64,000 nucleotides of DNA from Pseudomonas sp. MAG733B (GTDB lineage Bacteria; Pseudomonadota; Gammaproteobacteria; Pseudomonadales; Pseudomonadaceae). This document shows positions 20,498 through 30,228 of the stretch, piece after piece (position 1 is the first letter of the stretch; each line of letters starts with the position of its first letter). Both the position numbers and the translations under genes were made by a program. The DNA lies in assembly GCF_036884845.1 (NCBI RefSeq), contig NZ_CP145732.1:868001-932000 (forward strand). The letters are read 5' to 3'. Below the pieces are notes generated by a model that searched no databases, was not told the DNA's origin, and worked only from the letters and a program-made list of their open reading frames with translations.

Positions 20498-21970
20498 ATG
20501 GCTGTTAACAGCGAACGTGCAGGCAACAAACCGTTGATCGAGAAGCGCTCGATTGACTACATCCCGGAAGCGGAAAGACACGGTCGTCTGTTCAGCCAGT
20601 TCACCCTGTGGATGGGTGCCAACCTGCAAATCACCGCGATTGTCACTGGGGCCCTGGCCGTGGTGCTGGGCGGTGATGTGTTCTGGTCGTTGATCGGTTT
20701 GCTGATCGGGCAACTGCTCGGCGGTGGCGTGATGGCGCTTCATGCCGCGCAAGGTCCCAAGCTTGGCCTGCCACAGATGATCTCCAGCCGCGTGCAGTTT
20801 GGCGTTTATGGCGCGGCCATCCCGATCGTGCTGGTGTGCCTGATGTACCTCGGTTTCACCGCAACGGGCACGGTACTTTCCGGCCAGGCGCTGGGCCAGT
20901 TGTTTGGCGTTAGCGACAGCGTCGGCATCCTCATTTTCGCCAGTGTCATCGTGCTGGTCACGGTGCTGGGTTATCGGGTGATCCATTGGATCGGCCGTAT
21001 CGCCAGTGTCATTGGTGTGATTGCCTTCGTTTACCTGTTCGCTCGCCTGATGAGCCAGACAGACGTCGGCGCGCTCCTGCAAATCCGCCACTTCAGCTGG
21101 AGCAGCTTCCTGCTCGCGGTGTCGCTCGCGGCATCCTGGCAGATCGCCTTCGGCCCTTACGTGGCTGACTATTCGCGTTATTTGCCGAGCAAGGTTTCCT
21201 CGGTGAAAACCTTTTTCGCCGCTGGCGCAGGTTCGGTGATTGGCGCACAAGTGGCGATGGTCCTCGGCGTGTTTGCTGCAGCTTCTGCCAATGGGCAGTT
21301 CGCCGGGCACGAAGTGGCTTACATCGTTGGTTTGGGCGGTACTGGTGCCACCGCCGCGCTGCTGTATTTCAGCATTGCGTTCGGCAAGGTCACCATCTCC
21401 ACGCTGAACTCCTACGGCAGCTTCATGTGCATTGCGACCATCATCAGCGGTTTCCGTGGTGACCTGAAGGTAACGCGCTTACAGCGTCTGGTCTTCGTGC
21501 TGGTCATCGTCGGTGCCGCGACCCTGATGGCGTTGCTCGGTCAGCACTCGTTCCTCGGTGCGTTCAAGTCCTTCATCCTGTTCTTGCTGGCGTTCTTCAC
21601 GCCATGGAGCGCGATCAACCTGGTGGACTACTACTGCATCACCCGCGAGCGCTATGACGTACCGGCACTGGCCGATCCGAACGGTCGCTACGGTCGTTGG
21701 AACCTTCTCGGCATCAGCGTCTATGTTTTCGGTGTGCTGGTGCAGTTGCCGTTCATCTCCACCAAGTTCTATACCGGTTCAATGGTGGCGGCCCTGGGTG
21801 ATGTGGATATTTCCTGGATCATCGGCTTGGTACTGCCTGCCGTCGTGTATTACGTGTGCGCAAAAAAATGGCACGGCAGCGTGCCCGATCAATTGATTCT
21901 GCCGGTCGAGCAGGACAGCGTTGAACAACCAAAAACAAGCGGGGCCGGTCGCGCTGCGGCGCAGGCCTGA
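20498..21970 (+). CDS. NCS1 (CodB-like) permease, likely urocanate transporter
   Basis: Twelve-helix permease (490 aa) of the purine-cytosine/NCS1 family. RSIDYIPEAERHG at the N-terminus and GLPQMISSRVQFGVYGAAIP near residues 88-107 are family-typical, and PWSAINLVDYY is in a late loop. Homology alone suggests nucleobase or hydantoin uptake. The position between hutU and hutXWV makes urocanate or a related imidazole a better guess, and a dedicated urocanate permease is known in the SBW25 hut locus. The RBS is GAGG about 9 bases before ATG. The substrate is inference. Confidence 0.8.
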   Translation: MAVNSERAGNKPLIEKRSIDYIPEAERHGRLFSQFTLWMGANLQITAIVTGALAVVLGGDVFWSLIGLLIGQLLGGGVMALHAAQGPKLGLPQMISSRVQFGVYGAAIPIVLVCLMYLGFTATGTVLSGQALGQLFGVSDSVGILIFASVIVLVTVLGYRVIHWIGRIASVIGVIAFVYLFARLMSQTDVGALLQIRHFSWSSFLLAVSLAASWQIAFGPYVADYSRYLPSKVSSVKTFFAAGAGSVIGAQVAMVLGVFAAASANGQFAGHEVAYIVGLGGTGATAALLYFSIAFGKVTISTLNSYGSFMCIATIISGFRGDLKVTRLQRLVFVLVIVGAATLMALLGQHSFLGAFKSFILFLLAFFTPWSAINLVDYYCITRERYDVPALADPNGRYGRWNLLGISVYVFGVLVQLPFISTKFYTGSMVAALGDVDISWIIGLVLPAVVYYVCAKKWHGSVPDQLILPVEQDSVEQPKTSGAGRAAAQA

Positions 21971-22039
21971 CTGGACGTGGACAGGGCTGGATGCCTCTTG
22001 ACTGCCGTAAGCCCATTCATGATTAGGAGCGTCAATACA

Positions 22040-23008
22040 ATGAAATCGAACAAGACCCTGCTGACCACTTTGCTTTCCATGGGCCTGCTGGCCAGCGCCG
22101 GCGCCACTCAGGCGGCGGGTTGGTGCGAGTCGGGCAAACCGGTGAAATTCGCCGGCCTGAACTGGGAAAGCGCCATGCTCCTGACTGACGTGATGCAAGT
22201 CGTGCTGGAGAAAGGCTACGACTGCAAGACTGACAGCCTGCCGGGCAACTCCATCACCATGGAAAACGCCCTGGGCAGCAACGATATTCAAGTGTTTGCC
22301 GAAGAATGGGTCGGCCGTAGCGAAGTCTGGAACAAGGCCGAGAAGGCCGGCAAAGTCGTCGGCGTTGGCGCACCTGTAGTGGGCGCAATCGAAGGCTGGT
22401 ACGTGCCGCGCTACGTGATCGAAGGCGACGCCAAGCGCAAGCTGGAACCTAAAGCGCCGGACCTGAAAAACATTGCCGATCTGGGCAAATACTCCGCCGT
22501 GTTCAAGGACGCCGAAGAGCCATCCAAGGGCCGCTTCTACAACTGCCCGGCCGGCTGGACCTGTGAGCTGGACAACAGCGAAATGCTCAAAAGCTACGGC
22601 CTGGAAAGCACCTACACCAACTTCCGCCCGGGCACTGGCCCGGCGCTGGATGCCGCCGTGCTGTCGAGCTACAAGCGTGGCGAGCCGATCCTGTTCTACT
22701 ACTGGTCGCCAACGCCGCTGATGGGCCAGGTCGATGTGGTGAAACTCGAAGAGAAGCCAGGCGTGAACAAGACCGTGACCATCAAGGTCGGTCTGTCCAA
22801 GACGTTCCACGACGAAGCGCCAGAACTGGTCGCCGTGCTGGAAAAGGTCAATGTGCCAATCGACATCCTGAACCAGAACCTTGGCCGCATGACCAAAGAG
22901 CGGATCGAGTCGCCAAAACTGGCCAAGATCTTCTTGAAGGAACATCCTGAAGTCTGGCACGCATGGGTGAGCGAAGACGCAGCCAAGAAAATCGACGCGG
23001 CCTTGTAG
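22040..23008 (+). CDS. hutX: Histidine ABC transporter periplasmic binding protein
   Basis: ProX/glycine-betaine-type binding protein (322 aa). A signal peptide ends near GATQAAG, and the mature protein begins WCESGKPVKFAGLNWESA. The middle has FAEEWVGRSEVW and NFRPGTGPALD, and the late part YYWSPTPLMGQ provides aromatic ligand-cage residues. Among ProX-like proteins, those followed by HutW and HutV inside hut loci carry histidine. The frame is open upstream to 21977, but ATG 22040 has TAGGAGC correctly placed and directly starts the signal peptide. Confidence 0.9.
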   Translation: MKSNKTLLTTLLSMGLLASAGATQAAGWCESGKPVKFAGLNWESAMLLTDVMQVVLEKGYDCKTDSLPGNSITMENALGSNDIQVFAEEWVGRSEVWNKAEKAGKVVGVGAPVVGAIEGWYVPRYVIEGDAKRKLEPKAPDLKNIADLGKYSAVFKDAEEPSKGRFYNCPAGWTCELDNSEMLKSYGLESTYTNFRPGTGPALDAAVLSSYKRGEPILFYYWSPTPLMGQVDVVKLEEKPGVNKTVTIKVGLSKTFHDEAPELVAVLEKVNVPIDILNQNLGRMTKERIESPKLAKIFLKEHPEVWHAWVSEDAAKKIDAAL

Positions 23009-23078
23009 GTTGAGCTTCTCCGGCTGTCGGCAACGGCAGTCGGATGCTTGATCGCAACCCCTTGATTGAGAGTCTCTT

Positions 23079-23930
23079 ATGTTTCCCGAAAGCTTTACCT
23101 TTTCCATCGCCGACTGGGTCAACGGTTGGGTCGATTCGCTGGTCACCAACTACGGCGACGTGTTCCGTCACATCTCCGACACCCTGTTGTGGGCCATCGT
23201 CAATCTCGAAAGCCTGCTGCGTGCGGCACCGTGGTGGTTGATGTTGGCCATCGTCGCCGGCGTGGCCTGGCACGCGACCCGCAAGGTCGTGACCACCGCC
23301 GTGATCGTCGGCTTGTTGTTCCTGGTGGGCGCGGTCGGCCTCTGGGACAAGCTGATGCAGACACTCGCGCTGATGATGGTGGCGACGGTCATTTCGGTAC
23401 TCATCGGCATTCCGCTGGGCATCCTTTCGGCGCGCAGCAATCGCCTGCGTTCGGTGCTGATGCCGCTGCTGGACATCATGCAGACCATGCCGAGCTTCGT
23501 GTACCTGATCCCGGTGCTGATGCTGTTCGGTCTGGGTAAGGTCCCGGCGATTTTCGCCACCGTGATCTACGCCGCACCGCCGCTGATCCGCCTGACCGAT
23601 CTGGGCATCCGCCAGGTCGACGGTGAAGTGATGGAAGCGATCAACGCCTTTGGTGCCAATCGCTGGCAGCAACTGTTCGGTGTGCAGCTGCCGTTGGCCC
23701 TGCCGAGCATCATGGCCGGGATCAACCAGACCACCATGATGGCCCTGTCGATGGTAGTAATTGCCTCGATGATCGGTGCCCGTGGCCTGGGTGAAGACGT
23801 GCTGGTGGGGATTCAGACCCTCAACGTCGGACGTGGCCTCGAAGCCGGTCTGGCGATCGTGATTCTGGCTGTGGTGATCGACCGCATTACTCAGGCGTAT
23901 GGTCGGCCACGGCATGAGGTGAGCAAATGA
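23079..23930 (+). CDS. hutW: Histidine ABC transporter permease
   Basis: Inner-membrane permease (283 aa) of the ProW type, with about six helices and the EAA loop around residues 185-205 (MEAINAFGANRWQQLFGVQL). It partners HutX and HutV. It is 70 bases downstream of hutX, and its TGA overlaps the hutV ATG by 4 bases, giving coupled translation. Confidence 0.93.
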   Translation: MFPESFTFSIADWVNGWVDSLVTNYGDVFRHISDTLLWAIVNLESLLRAAPWWLMLAIVAGVAWHATRKVVTTAVIVGLLFLVGAVGLWDKLMQTLALMMVATVISVLIGIPLGILSARSNRLRSVLMPLLDIMQTMPSFVYLIPVLMLFGLGKVPAIFATVIYAAPPLIRLTDLGIRQVDGEVMEAINAFGANRWQQLFGVQLPLALPSIMAGINQTTMMALSMVVIASMIGARGLGEDVLVGIQTLNVGRGLEAGLAIVILAVVIDRITQAYGRPRHEVSK

Positions 23931-24757
23931 ACAACGCAACCGTGAGCAAGATCGAAGTCAAAAACGTCTTCAAGATTTTCGGCAACCGTTCCAAGGAAGC
24001 GCTGGCCATGGTTGGCCAGGGCAAAACCAAAGAGCAGGTGCTGAACGATACTGGCTGCGTGGTCGGTGTGAACGACTTGTCCCTGAGCATCGGCAGTGGC
24101 GAGATCTTCGTGATCATGGGCCTGTCGGGTTCCGGCAAATCGACACTGGTACGGCACTTCAATCGCCTGATCGACCCGACCAGCGGCGCGATCCTGGTGG
24201 ACGGCGTGGACATCCTGCAATACGACATGGAAGCCCTGCGCGAATTTCGTCGACGCAAGATCAGCATGGTGTTCCAGAGCTTCGGCCTGCTGCCGCACAA
24301 GAGCGTGCTGGACAACGTTGCCTACGGTTTGAAAGTCCGTGGCGAAAGCAAAGCCATGTGCAGCGAACGTGCGCTGCACTGGATCAACACCGTGGGCCTC
24401 AAGGGCTACGAAAACAAATACCCGCATCAGCTCTCGGGTGGCATGCGTCAGCGTGTGGGCCTGGCCCGCGCCTTGGCGGCGGACACCGACATCATCCTGA
24501 TGGACGAAGCCTTCAGCGCCCTCGACCCGCTGATCCGCGCCGAGATGCAGGACCAGTTGCTGGAGCTGCAAAAGACCCTGCACAAGACCATCGTCTTCAT
24601 CACCCACGACCTCGACGAGGCCGTGCGCATCGGCAACCGCATTGCGATTCTCAAGGACGGCCGCCTGATCCAGGTCGGCACGCCACGGGAGATCCTGCAT
24701 TCGCCGGCGGATGAGTATGTCGACCGGTTCGTGCAGCGTCGGGCGGCGGTGGTTTAA
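23927..24757 (+). CDS. hutV: Histidine ABC transporter ATPase
   Basis: ProV-type ATP-binding subunit (276 aa). Walker A is GLSGSGKST, the Q-loop is FQSFGLLPHK, the signature is LSGGMRQRVGLARAL, and Walker B is IILMDEAFSALDP followed by the switch His in FITHDLDEA. The N-terminal stretch IFGNRSKEALAMVGQGKTK is typical of the ProV branch. No C-terminal CBS pair is present, unlike osmotically gated ProV/OpuA. Last gene of hutXWV; a REPIN follows. Confidence 0.94.
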   Translation: MNNATVSKIEVKNVFKIFGNRSKEALAMVGQGKTKEQVLNDTGCVVGVNDLSLSIGSGEIFVIMGLSGSGKSTLVRHFNRLIDPTSGAILVDGVDILQYDMEALREFRRRKISMVFQSFGLLPHKSVLDNVAYGLKVRGESKAMCSERALHWINTVGLKGYENKYPHQLSGGMRQRVGLARALAADTDIILMDEAFSALDPLIRAEMQDQLLELQKTLHKTIVFITHDLDEAVRIGNRIAILKDGRLIQVGTPREILHSPADEYVDRFVQRRAAVV

Positions 24758-24782
24758 GAGATTTGCGGTGCTTGTTCTGGCC

Positions 24783-24853
24783 TCTTCGCGAGCAAGCCCG
24801 CTCCCACATTTGGAGTGCGATTTTCTGTGGGAGCGGGCTTGCTCGCGAAGGCG
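24783..24853. repeat. Compact REPIN between hutV and hutH1
   Basis: Arms TTCGCGAGCAAGCCCGCTCC (24785 on) and its reverse complement (to 24849) enclose only about 17 bases. It is inverted relative to most copies in the window and lies within the hut gene series. Confidence 0.87.
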
Positions 24854-24890
24854 TCAGTAAAGCTGCATCAATATTTGGATGAGGTCAAAG

Positions 24891-26414
24891 ATGTCCCAGG
24901 CTGAAAAAATCGTTATCACCCAAGCGCAGGTCACCTGGCAGGACGTGGTCGCCGTGGCCCGCGATGGCGCGCAACTTGAGCTGTCGACCTCGATCTGGGC
25001 GCGCATCGAAAACGCCCAGGCCATCGTCCAGCGCATCGTCTCCAGCGGCGAACGCGCCTACGGCATCAACACCGGCCTGGGTGCCTTGTGCAACGTCTCG
25101 CTGCAGGACGAACAACTCAGCCAGTTGTCGCGTAATACCTTGCTCAGCCACGCCTGTGGCGTCGGCGCGCCGCTGACTAACGAGCAGACCCGCGCGATCA
25201 TGTGCGCCGCCGTCGTCAACTACAGCCACGGCAAATCCGGCCTGCATCGTCAGGTGGTTGAAGCGCTGCTGGCGCTGCTCAACCGCGGCATCACTCCGCA
25301 AGTGCCGTCCCAGGGTTCGGTGGGTTACCTCACCCACATGGCGCACATCGGCATCGCGCTGCTGGGTGTGGGCAATGTCAGCTATCGCGGGCAAATCGTT
25401 TCGGCTCAGCAAGCGCTGGCTGAAGAAGGCCTGCATCCGGTAAAGCTCGGCGCCAAAGACGGTTTGTGCCTGGTCAACGGCACGCCGTGCATGAGCGGCC
25501 TGAGCTGCCTGGCCATCGCCGACGCCACGCGCCTGCTGCACTGGGCCGACGTGATCGGCGCCATGAGCTTCGAAGCCCAGCGCGGGCAGATTGACGCGTT
25601 TGATGCCGAGATCATCGCACTCAAGCCGCACCCGGGCATGCAACAGGTCGGGATCAACCTGCGCGCCATGCTCGACGGCAGTGAAGTGATTGCAAAGAGC
25701 AAAGGTATTCGCACCCAGGATGCGCTGAGCATTCGCTCGATCCCGCAGGTGCACGGCGCCGCGCGTGATCAACTGGTGCACGCGATCAAGCAGATCGAAA
25801 CCGAGCTCAATGGCGCTACCGACAACCCGCTGGTGCTGGGCACTGCGGACAATTACCGCGTGGTTTCCCAGGCCAACCCGCACGGTCAATCCGTGGCGTT
25901 GGCGGCGGACCTGCTGGCCATCGCCATGGCGGAAATCGGCTCCATCGCCGAGCGTCGTCTGGACCGTTTGATCAATCCGCACGTCAGCGGTCTGCCGGCA
26001 TTTTTGGTGGCCAATCCGGGGGTGAACTCCGGGATGATGATCGTGCAGTACGTCGCCGCTTCGCTGTGCGCGGAAAACCGCCAGTTGGCGCAACCAGCAG
26101 TGCTCGATAACTACGTCACTTCGGGCCTGCAGGAAGATCACCTGAGCATGGGCACCAATGCCGCGCTCAAGCTGCATCGCGCCTTGGAAAACTGCACGCA
26201 GATCCTCGCCATCGAGTATCTGTTGGCGGCCCAGGCGTTTGAATTTTTGAAAGAGCAGCGCTTCGGCGCCGGCACCGATACTGCTTGGCGTCTGCTGCGT
26301 GAGCGGGTTCCGGCTTACGATCAGGATCGTTGGCTGGCGCCGGACATTGCCGCCGCTGCCGGCGTGTTGAAAGAAGCGAATTTGCTACACAAAGCTTTAC
26401 CGAACCTGAACTGA
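24891..26414 (+). CDS. hutH1: HutH paralogue lacking the MIO triad
   Basis: Full-length (507 aa) member of the histidine/phenylalanine ammonia-lyase fold. It keeps AYGINTG, SHACGVG, NGTPCMSGL, NPHGQSVA and SGLQEDHLSMG in the right order. The segment that should read [14 protein letters not shown] instead reads GSVGYLTHMAH (residues 142-152), three residues shorter and without the Ala-Ser-Gly that cyclises to the MIO electrophile. The canonical QDPYSLR is QDALSIR here, with Leu279 at the usual catalytic Tyr. Classical ammonia elimination is therefore unlikely. The frame is clean and the flanks conserved, so it is not a frameshift. ATG 24891 is chosen over 24879 as it follows GAGG by 6 bases. 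Regulator, isomerase-like or degenerate enzyme are all possible. Confidence 0.85.
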   Translation: MSQAEKIVITQAQVTWQDVVAVARDGAQLELSTSIWARIENAQAIVQRIVSSGERAYGINTGLGALCNVSLQDEQLSQLSRNTLLSHACGVGAPLTNEQTRAIMCAAVVNYSHGKSGLHRQVVEALLALLNRGITPQVPSQGSVGYLTHMAHIGIALLGVGNVSYRGQIVSAQQALAEEGLHPVKLGAKDGLCLVNGTPCMSGLSCLAIADATRLLHWADVIGAMSFEAQRGQIDAFDAEIIALKPHPGMQQVGINLRAMLDGSEVIAKSKGIRTQDALSIRSIPQVHGAARDQLVHAIKQIETELNGATDNPLVLGTADNYRVVSQANPHGQSVALAADLLAIAMAEIGSIAERRLDRLINPHVSGLPAFLVANPGVNSGMMIVQYVAASLCAENRQLAQPAVLDNYVTSGLQEDHLSMGTNAALKLHRALENCTQILAIEYLLAAQAFEFLKEQRFGAGTDTAWRLLRERVPAYDQDRWLAPDIAAAAGVLKEANLLHKALPNLN

Positions 26415-26531
26415 TTTCTACATAAGCCAGCGTGCCAAGGCGCCAGCCCCCCAAAAGGTGGGAAGCGACGGACAACGGACATCTCCGGAGCGTCTGGTTA
26501 GTTAATAAAAACTCTCAAAAGGAGAATGAAC

Positions 26532-28064
26532 GTGACTGCGCTTAATTTGATCCCTGGCCAACTGACCCTCGCCCAACTGCGTGAGGTGTATCAGCAACCG
26601 GTGAAACTGACCCTCGACAACAGCGCCTCGGCGCAGATCGAAGCCAGTGTTGCCTGCGTGGAACAAATCCTCGCCGAGAACCGCACCGCTTACGGCATCA
26701 ACACCGGTTTTGGTCTGTTGGCCTCGACCCGCATCGCCAGCGAAGACCTGGAAAACCTGCAGCGCTCGCTGGTGCTGTCCCACGCCGCCGGCGTCGGCCA
26801 GCCGATCAGCGACGAGCTGGTGCGCCTGGTCATGGTGCTCAAGGTCAACAGCCTGAGCCGTGGATTCTCCGGCATCCGCCGCGTGGTGATCGACGCGCTG
26901 ATCGCCCTGATCAACGCCGAGGTATACCCGCACATCCCGCTGAAAGGTTCGGTCGGTGCATCGGGTGACTTGGCGCCTCTGGCCCACATGTCGCTGGTAC
27001 TGCTGGGCGAAGGCAAGGCGCGCTACAAAGGCGAGTGGATGGAAGCCACCGAAGCGCTGAAAGTCGCCGGTCTGGCGCCGCTGACCCTGGCCGCGAAAGA
27101 AGGCCTGGCGCTGCTCAACGGCACTCAAGTATCCACCGCGTTTGCCCTGCGTGGCCTGTTCGAAGGCGAAGACCTGTTCGCCGGCGCCCTGGCGCTGGGT
27201 GGCCTGACCGTTGAAGCGGTATTGGGCTCGCGCTCGCCATTCGACGCACGCATCCACGCTGCCCGTGGCCAGAAAGGCCAGATCGACGCCGCTGCCGCTT
27301 ACCGCGATCTGCTGGGCGAGCGCAGCGAAGTGTCCGACTCCCACGAGAACTGTGAAAAAGTCCAGGACCCGTACTCGCTGCGCTGCCAGCCGCAAGTCAT
27401 GGGCGCCTGCCTGACTCAGTTCCGTCAGGCCGCCGAAGTGCTGGCCGTCGAAGCCAACGCGGTCTCCGATAACCCGTTGGTTTTCGCTGCCGAAGGCGAC
27501 GTGATTTCCGGCGGTAACTTCCACGCTGAGCCGGTGGCCATGGCCGCTGACAACATGGCTTTGGCCATCGCCGAAATCGGCTCCCTGAGCGAGCGTCGCA
27601 TCTCGCTGATGATGGACAAGCACATGTCGCAACTGCCGCCATTCCTGGTGGCCAACGGCGGCGTGAACTCCGGCTTCATGATCGCTCAGGTGACGGCTGC
27701 CGCACTGGCCAGCGAGAACAAGGCACTGTCCCATCCGCATTCGGTGGACAGTCTGCCGACCTCCGCCAACCAGGAAGACCACGTATCGATGGCTCCGGCA
27801 GCGGGCAAGCGTCTGTGGGAAATGGCGGAAAACACTCGCGGGATTCTCGCGGTGGAATGGCTGGCGGCGGTGCAGGGTCTGGACCTGCGCAACGGTCTGA
27901 AGACGTCGACGAAGCTGGAAAAGGCTCGCGCCATCCTGCGTAAAGAAGTGCCGTTTTATGAGAAGGACCGGTTCTTTGCGCCGGACATCAATGCGGCGAC
28001 TGAACTGTTGGCTTCGCGTTGCCTGACTGAATTGGTTCCGGCCAAGTTGCTTCCAAGCCTTTAA
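26532..28064 (+). CDS. hutH: Histidine ammonia-lyase (canonical)
   Basis: Histidase (510 aa) that deaminates L-histidine to trans-urocanate. The MIO signature [14 protein letters not shown] is complete, with Ala143-Ser144-Gly145. Other catalytic parts are [25 protein letters not shown] (Tyr281), [13 protein letters not shown] and NQEDHVSM. An ATG at 26526 touches the ribosome site AGGAGA, so GTG 26532 (7 bases after AGGAG) is the better start. It follows the MIO-less paralogue by 117 bases and is often named hutH2 in fluorescent pseudomonads. Confidence 0.96.
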   Translation: MTALNLIPGQLTLAQLREVYQQPVKLTLDNSASAQIEASVACVEQILAENRTAYGINTGFGLLASTRIASEDLENLQRSLVLSHAAGVGQPISDELVRLVMVLKVNSLSRGFSGIRRVVIDALIALINAEVYPHIPLKGSVGASGDLAPLAHMSLVLLGEGKARYKGEWMEATEALKVAGLAPLTLAAKEGLALLNGTQVSTAFALRGLFEGEDLFAGALALGGLTVEAVLGSRSPFDARIHAARGQKGQIDAAAAYRDLLGERSEVSDSHENCEKVQDPYSLRCQPQVMGACLTQFRQAAEVLAVEANAVSDNPLVFAAEGDVISGGNFHAEPVAMAADNMALAIAEIGSLSERRISLMMDKHMSQLPPFLVANGGVNSGFMIAQVTAAALASENKALSHPHSVDSLPTSANQEDHVSMAPAAGKRLWEMAENTRGILAVEWLAAVQGLDLRNGLKTSTKLEKARAILRKEVPFYEKDRFFAPDINAATELLASRCLTELVPAKLLPSL

Positions 28065-28073
28065 CCTGTAACC

Positions 28074-28175
28074 GATCGTTCCCACGCTCTGCGTGGGAAT
28101 GCCTCTAGGGACGCTCCGCGTCCAGTGACGCAGAGCGTCACGGGCTGCATTCCCACGCAGAGCGTGGGAACGATC
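28074..28175. repeat. Intergenic inverted repeat (GATCGTTCCCACGCTCTGCG family)
   Basis: Arms GATCGTTCCCACGCTCTGCG and the reverse complement sit at the two ends. Inner GGGACGCTCCGCGTC and GACGCAGAGCGTC can fold into a multi-stem structure. This family is different in sequence from the REPINs elsewhere in the window. It lies between hutH and hutI. Confidence 0.87.
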
Positions 28176-28192
28176 ATTGTGGAGACTAAGGG

Positions 28193-29398
28193 ATGAAAAC
28201 CCTCTGGCAACACTGCCACGTCGCAACCATGGCGCAAGGCGTCTACTCGAACATCGAGGATGCGGCCATCGTGACGTCCGGTGCGCTCATAGAGTGGATC
28301 GGCCCGCGCGCTGAACTGCCGGCGGGCGAGTACCCGGCGGTCAATGATTTGAACGGGGCCTGGGTCACGCCGGGCCTGATCGACTGTCACACCCACACGG
28401 TGTTCGGCGGTAACCGCAGCGGTGAATTCGAACAGCGTCTGCAAGGCGTCAGCTACGCGGAAATTGCCGCTGCCGGCGGCGGCATCGCCAGCACCGTACG
28501 CGCCACCCGCGCCGCCAGCGAAGACGAGTTGTTCGCCAGCGCCGCCAGGCGCCTGAAAAGCCTGATGCGCGATGGCGTCACCAGCATCGAGATCAAATCC
28601 GGCTACGGTCTGGACCTGGCCAACGAACGCAAGATGCTGCGCGTGGCCCGCCGCCTCGGCACCGAACTGCCGGTCAGCGTGCGCAGCACCTGTCTGGCGG
28701 CTCACGCCTTGCCGCCGGAGTACAAGGATCGCGCCGACGACTACATCGATCACATCTGCACCGACATGCTCCCGGCCCTGGCCGCCGAAGGGTTGGTCGA
28801 CGCGGTGGATGCGTTCTGTGAATACCTGGCGTTCTCGCCTGCTCAGGTCGAGCGCGTCTTCATCACCGCTCAGGAACTGGGCTTGCCGGTGAAACTGCAC
28901 GCCGAGCAATTGTCGTCGCTGCACGGTTCGAGTCTGGCAGCGCGTTACCACGCATTGTCCGCCGATCACCTGGAATTCATGACCGAAGACGACGCCATTG
29001 CCATGGCTGAATCCGGCACTGTCGCCGTGCTGTTGCCCGGCGCTTTCTACTTCCTGCGCGAAACCCAATTGCCGCCGATGGACGCTCTGCGCAAACACGG
29101 CGTGAAAATCGCCATCGCCAGCGACCTCAACCCCGGCACCTCGCCAGCACTGTCGTTGCGCCTGATGCTGAACATGGCGTGCACCTGTTTCCGCATGACC
29201 CCGGAAGAAAGCCTGGCGGGCGCAACGATTCATGCCGCTACTGCTTTGGGCATGGCCGACACCCACGGTTCGCTTGAACCGGGCAAGTTTGCGGACTTCG
29301 TCGCCTGGCAAATCGATCGTCCGGCCGACCTGTGTTACTGGCTGGGCGGCGACCTGGAAAAACGCGTCGTGCGCCACGGCGTCGAAACGAGTCTGTAG
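28193..29398 (+). CDS. hutI: Imidazolonepropionase
   Basis: Metal-dependent amidohydrolase (401 aa) that opens the imidazolone ring of 4-imidazolone-5-propanoate to give N-formimino-L-glutamate. [12 protein letters not shown] supplies the HxH metal pair, EIKSGYGLD and [13 protein letters not shown] the substrate region, KLHAEQLSS the third His, and [10 protein letters not shown] the metal Asp. The start is preceded by GGAGAC. The TAG stop overlaps the hutG ribosome site, indicating coexpression. Confidence 0.97.
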   Translation: MKTLWQHCHVATMAQGVYSNIEDAAIVTSGALIEWIGPRAELPAGEYPAVNDLNGAWVTPGLIDCHTHTVFGGNRSGEFEQRLQGVSYAEIAAAGGGIASTVRATRAASEDELFASAARRLKSLMRDGVTSIEIKSGYGLDLANERKMLRVARRLGTELPVSVRSTCLAAHALPPEYKDRADDYIDHICTDMLPALAAEGLVDAVDAFCEYLAFSPAQVERVFITAQELGLPVKLHAEQLSSLHGSSLAARYHALSADHLEFMTEDDAIAMAESGTVAVLLPGAFYFLRETQLPPMDALRKHGVKIAIASDLNPGTSPALSLRLMLNMACTCFRMTPEESLAGATIHAATALGMADTHGSLEPGKFADFVAWQIDRPADLCYWLGGDLEKRVVRHGVETSL

Positions 29399-29408
29399 GA
29401 GATCTGTT

Positions 29409-30212
29409 GTGGATAAGGTTCTGAACTTCAAACAAGGCCGCGTGCCGCTGCTGATCAGCATGCCGCACGCCGGTGTGCGCCTGACGCCTGCGGTCGAAGC
29501 CGGGCTGATCCCCGACGCGAAAAGCCTGCCGGACACCGACTGGCACATCCCGCAGCTTTACGACTTCGCCGCCGAACTGGGCGCCAGCACCCTGGCCGCC
29601 GAGTACTCGCGATTTGTCATCGACCTGAATCGTCCGTCTGACGACAAACCGCTGTACGTTGGCGCCACCACCGGCCTGTATCCGGCGACATTGTTTGACG
29701 GAATTCCGTTGTTCCGAGAAGGGCTGGAGCCTTCGAAAGAAGAACGCGCGACGTATCTGGAAAAGGTCTGGACGCCGTACCACAGCACCCTGCAAAACGA
29801 ACTGGCGCGCCTCAAGGCCGAGTTCGGCTATGCGCTGCTGTTCGATGCGCACTCGATCCGCTCGATCATTCCGCATCTGTTCGACGGCAAGCTGCCGGAC
29901 TTCAACCTCGGCACCTTCAACGGCGCCAGTTGCGATCCACAGCTTGCCACTCAACTGGAAGCGATCTGCGCCGGACATCCGGATTACAGCCATGTGCTGA
30001 ACGGGCGCTTCAAGGGCGGCCACATCACCCGGAACTACGGCAATCCGGCCGAGAACATCCATGCCGTGCAACTGGAGTTGGGGCAGTGCACGTATATGGA
30101 AGAGTTCGAGCCGTTTCGCTATCGGCCGGATCTGGCGGAGCCGACGCGGGTGGTGTTGAAGGAGTTGTTGCAAGGGTTGTTGGCTTGGGGCGAAAAACAC
30201 TACCAGCGCTAA
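29409..30212 (+). CDS. hutG: N-formylglutamate deformylase
   Basis: Amidohydrolase of the formylglutamate family (267 aa) that yields glutamate and formate, completing the HutF/HutG route. PLLISMPHAGVRLTP at the N-terminus, LPDTDWHIPQLYDF, SRFVIDLNRP and LLFDAHSIRS carry the conserved His and Asp residues. The start is GTG at 29409, 7 bases after GGAG that overlaps the hutI stop. The frame extends upstream inside hutI and is ignored. Last gene of the hut series. Confidence 0.96.
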   Translation: MDKVLNFKQGRVPLLISMPHAGVRLTPAVEAGLIPDAKSLPDTDWHIPQLYDFAAELGASTLAAEYSRFVIDLNRPSDDKPLYVGATTGLYPATLFDGIPLFREGLEPSKEERATYLEKVWTPYHSTLQNELARLKAEFGYALLFDAHSIRSIIPHLFDGKLPDFNLGTFNGASCDPQLATQLEAICAGHPDYSHVLNGRFKGGHITRNYGNPAENIHAVQLELGQCTYMEEFEPFRYRPDLAEPTRVVLKELLQGLLAWGEKHYQR

Positions 30213-30228
30213 TGTCTGGCGCATAACC

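Noticed and set aside
25311..25346. Frameshift or sequencing error as cause of the missing MIO motif in the HutH paralogue
   Set aside because: Residues on both sides keep the family pattern in the same frame and the difference is a multiple of three, so an in-frame variant is the simpler reading.
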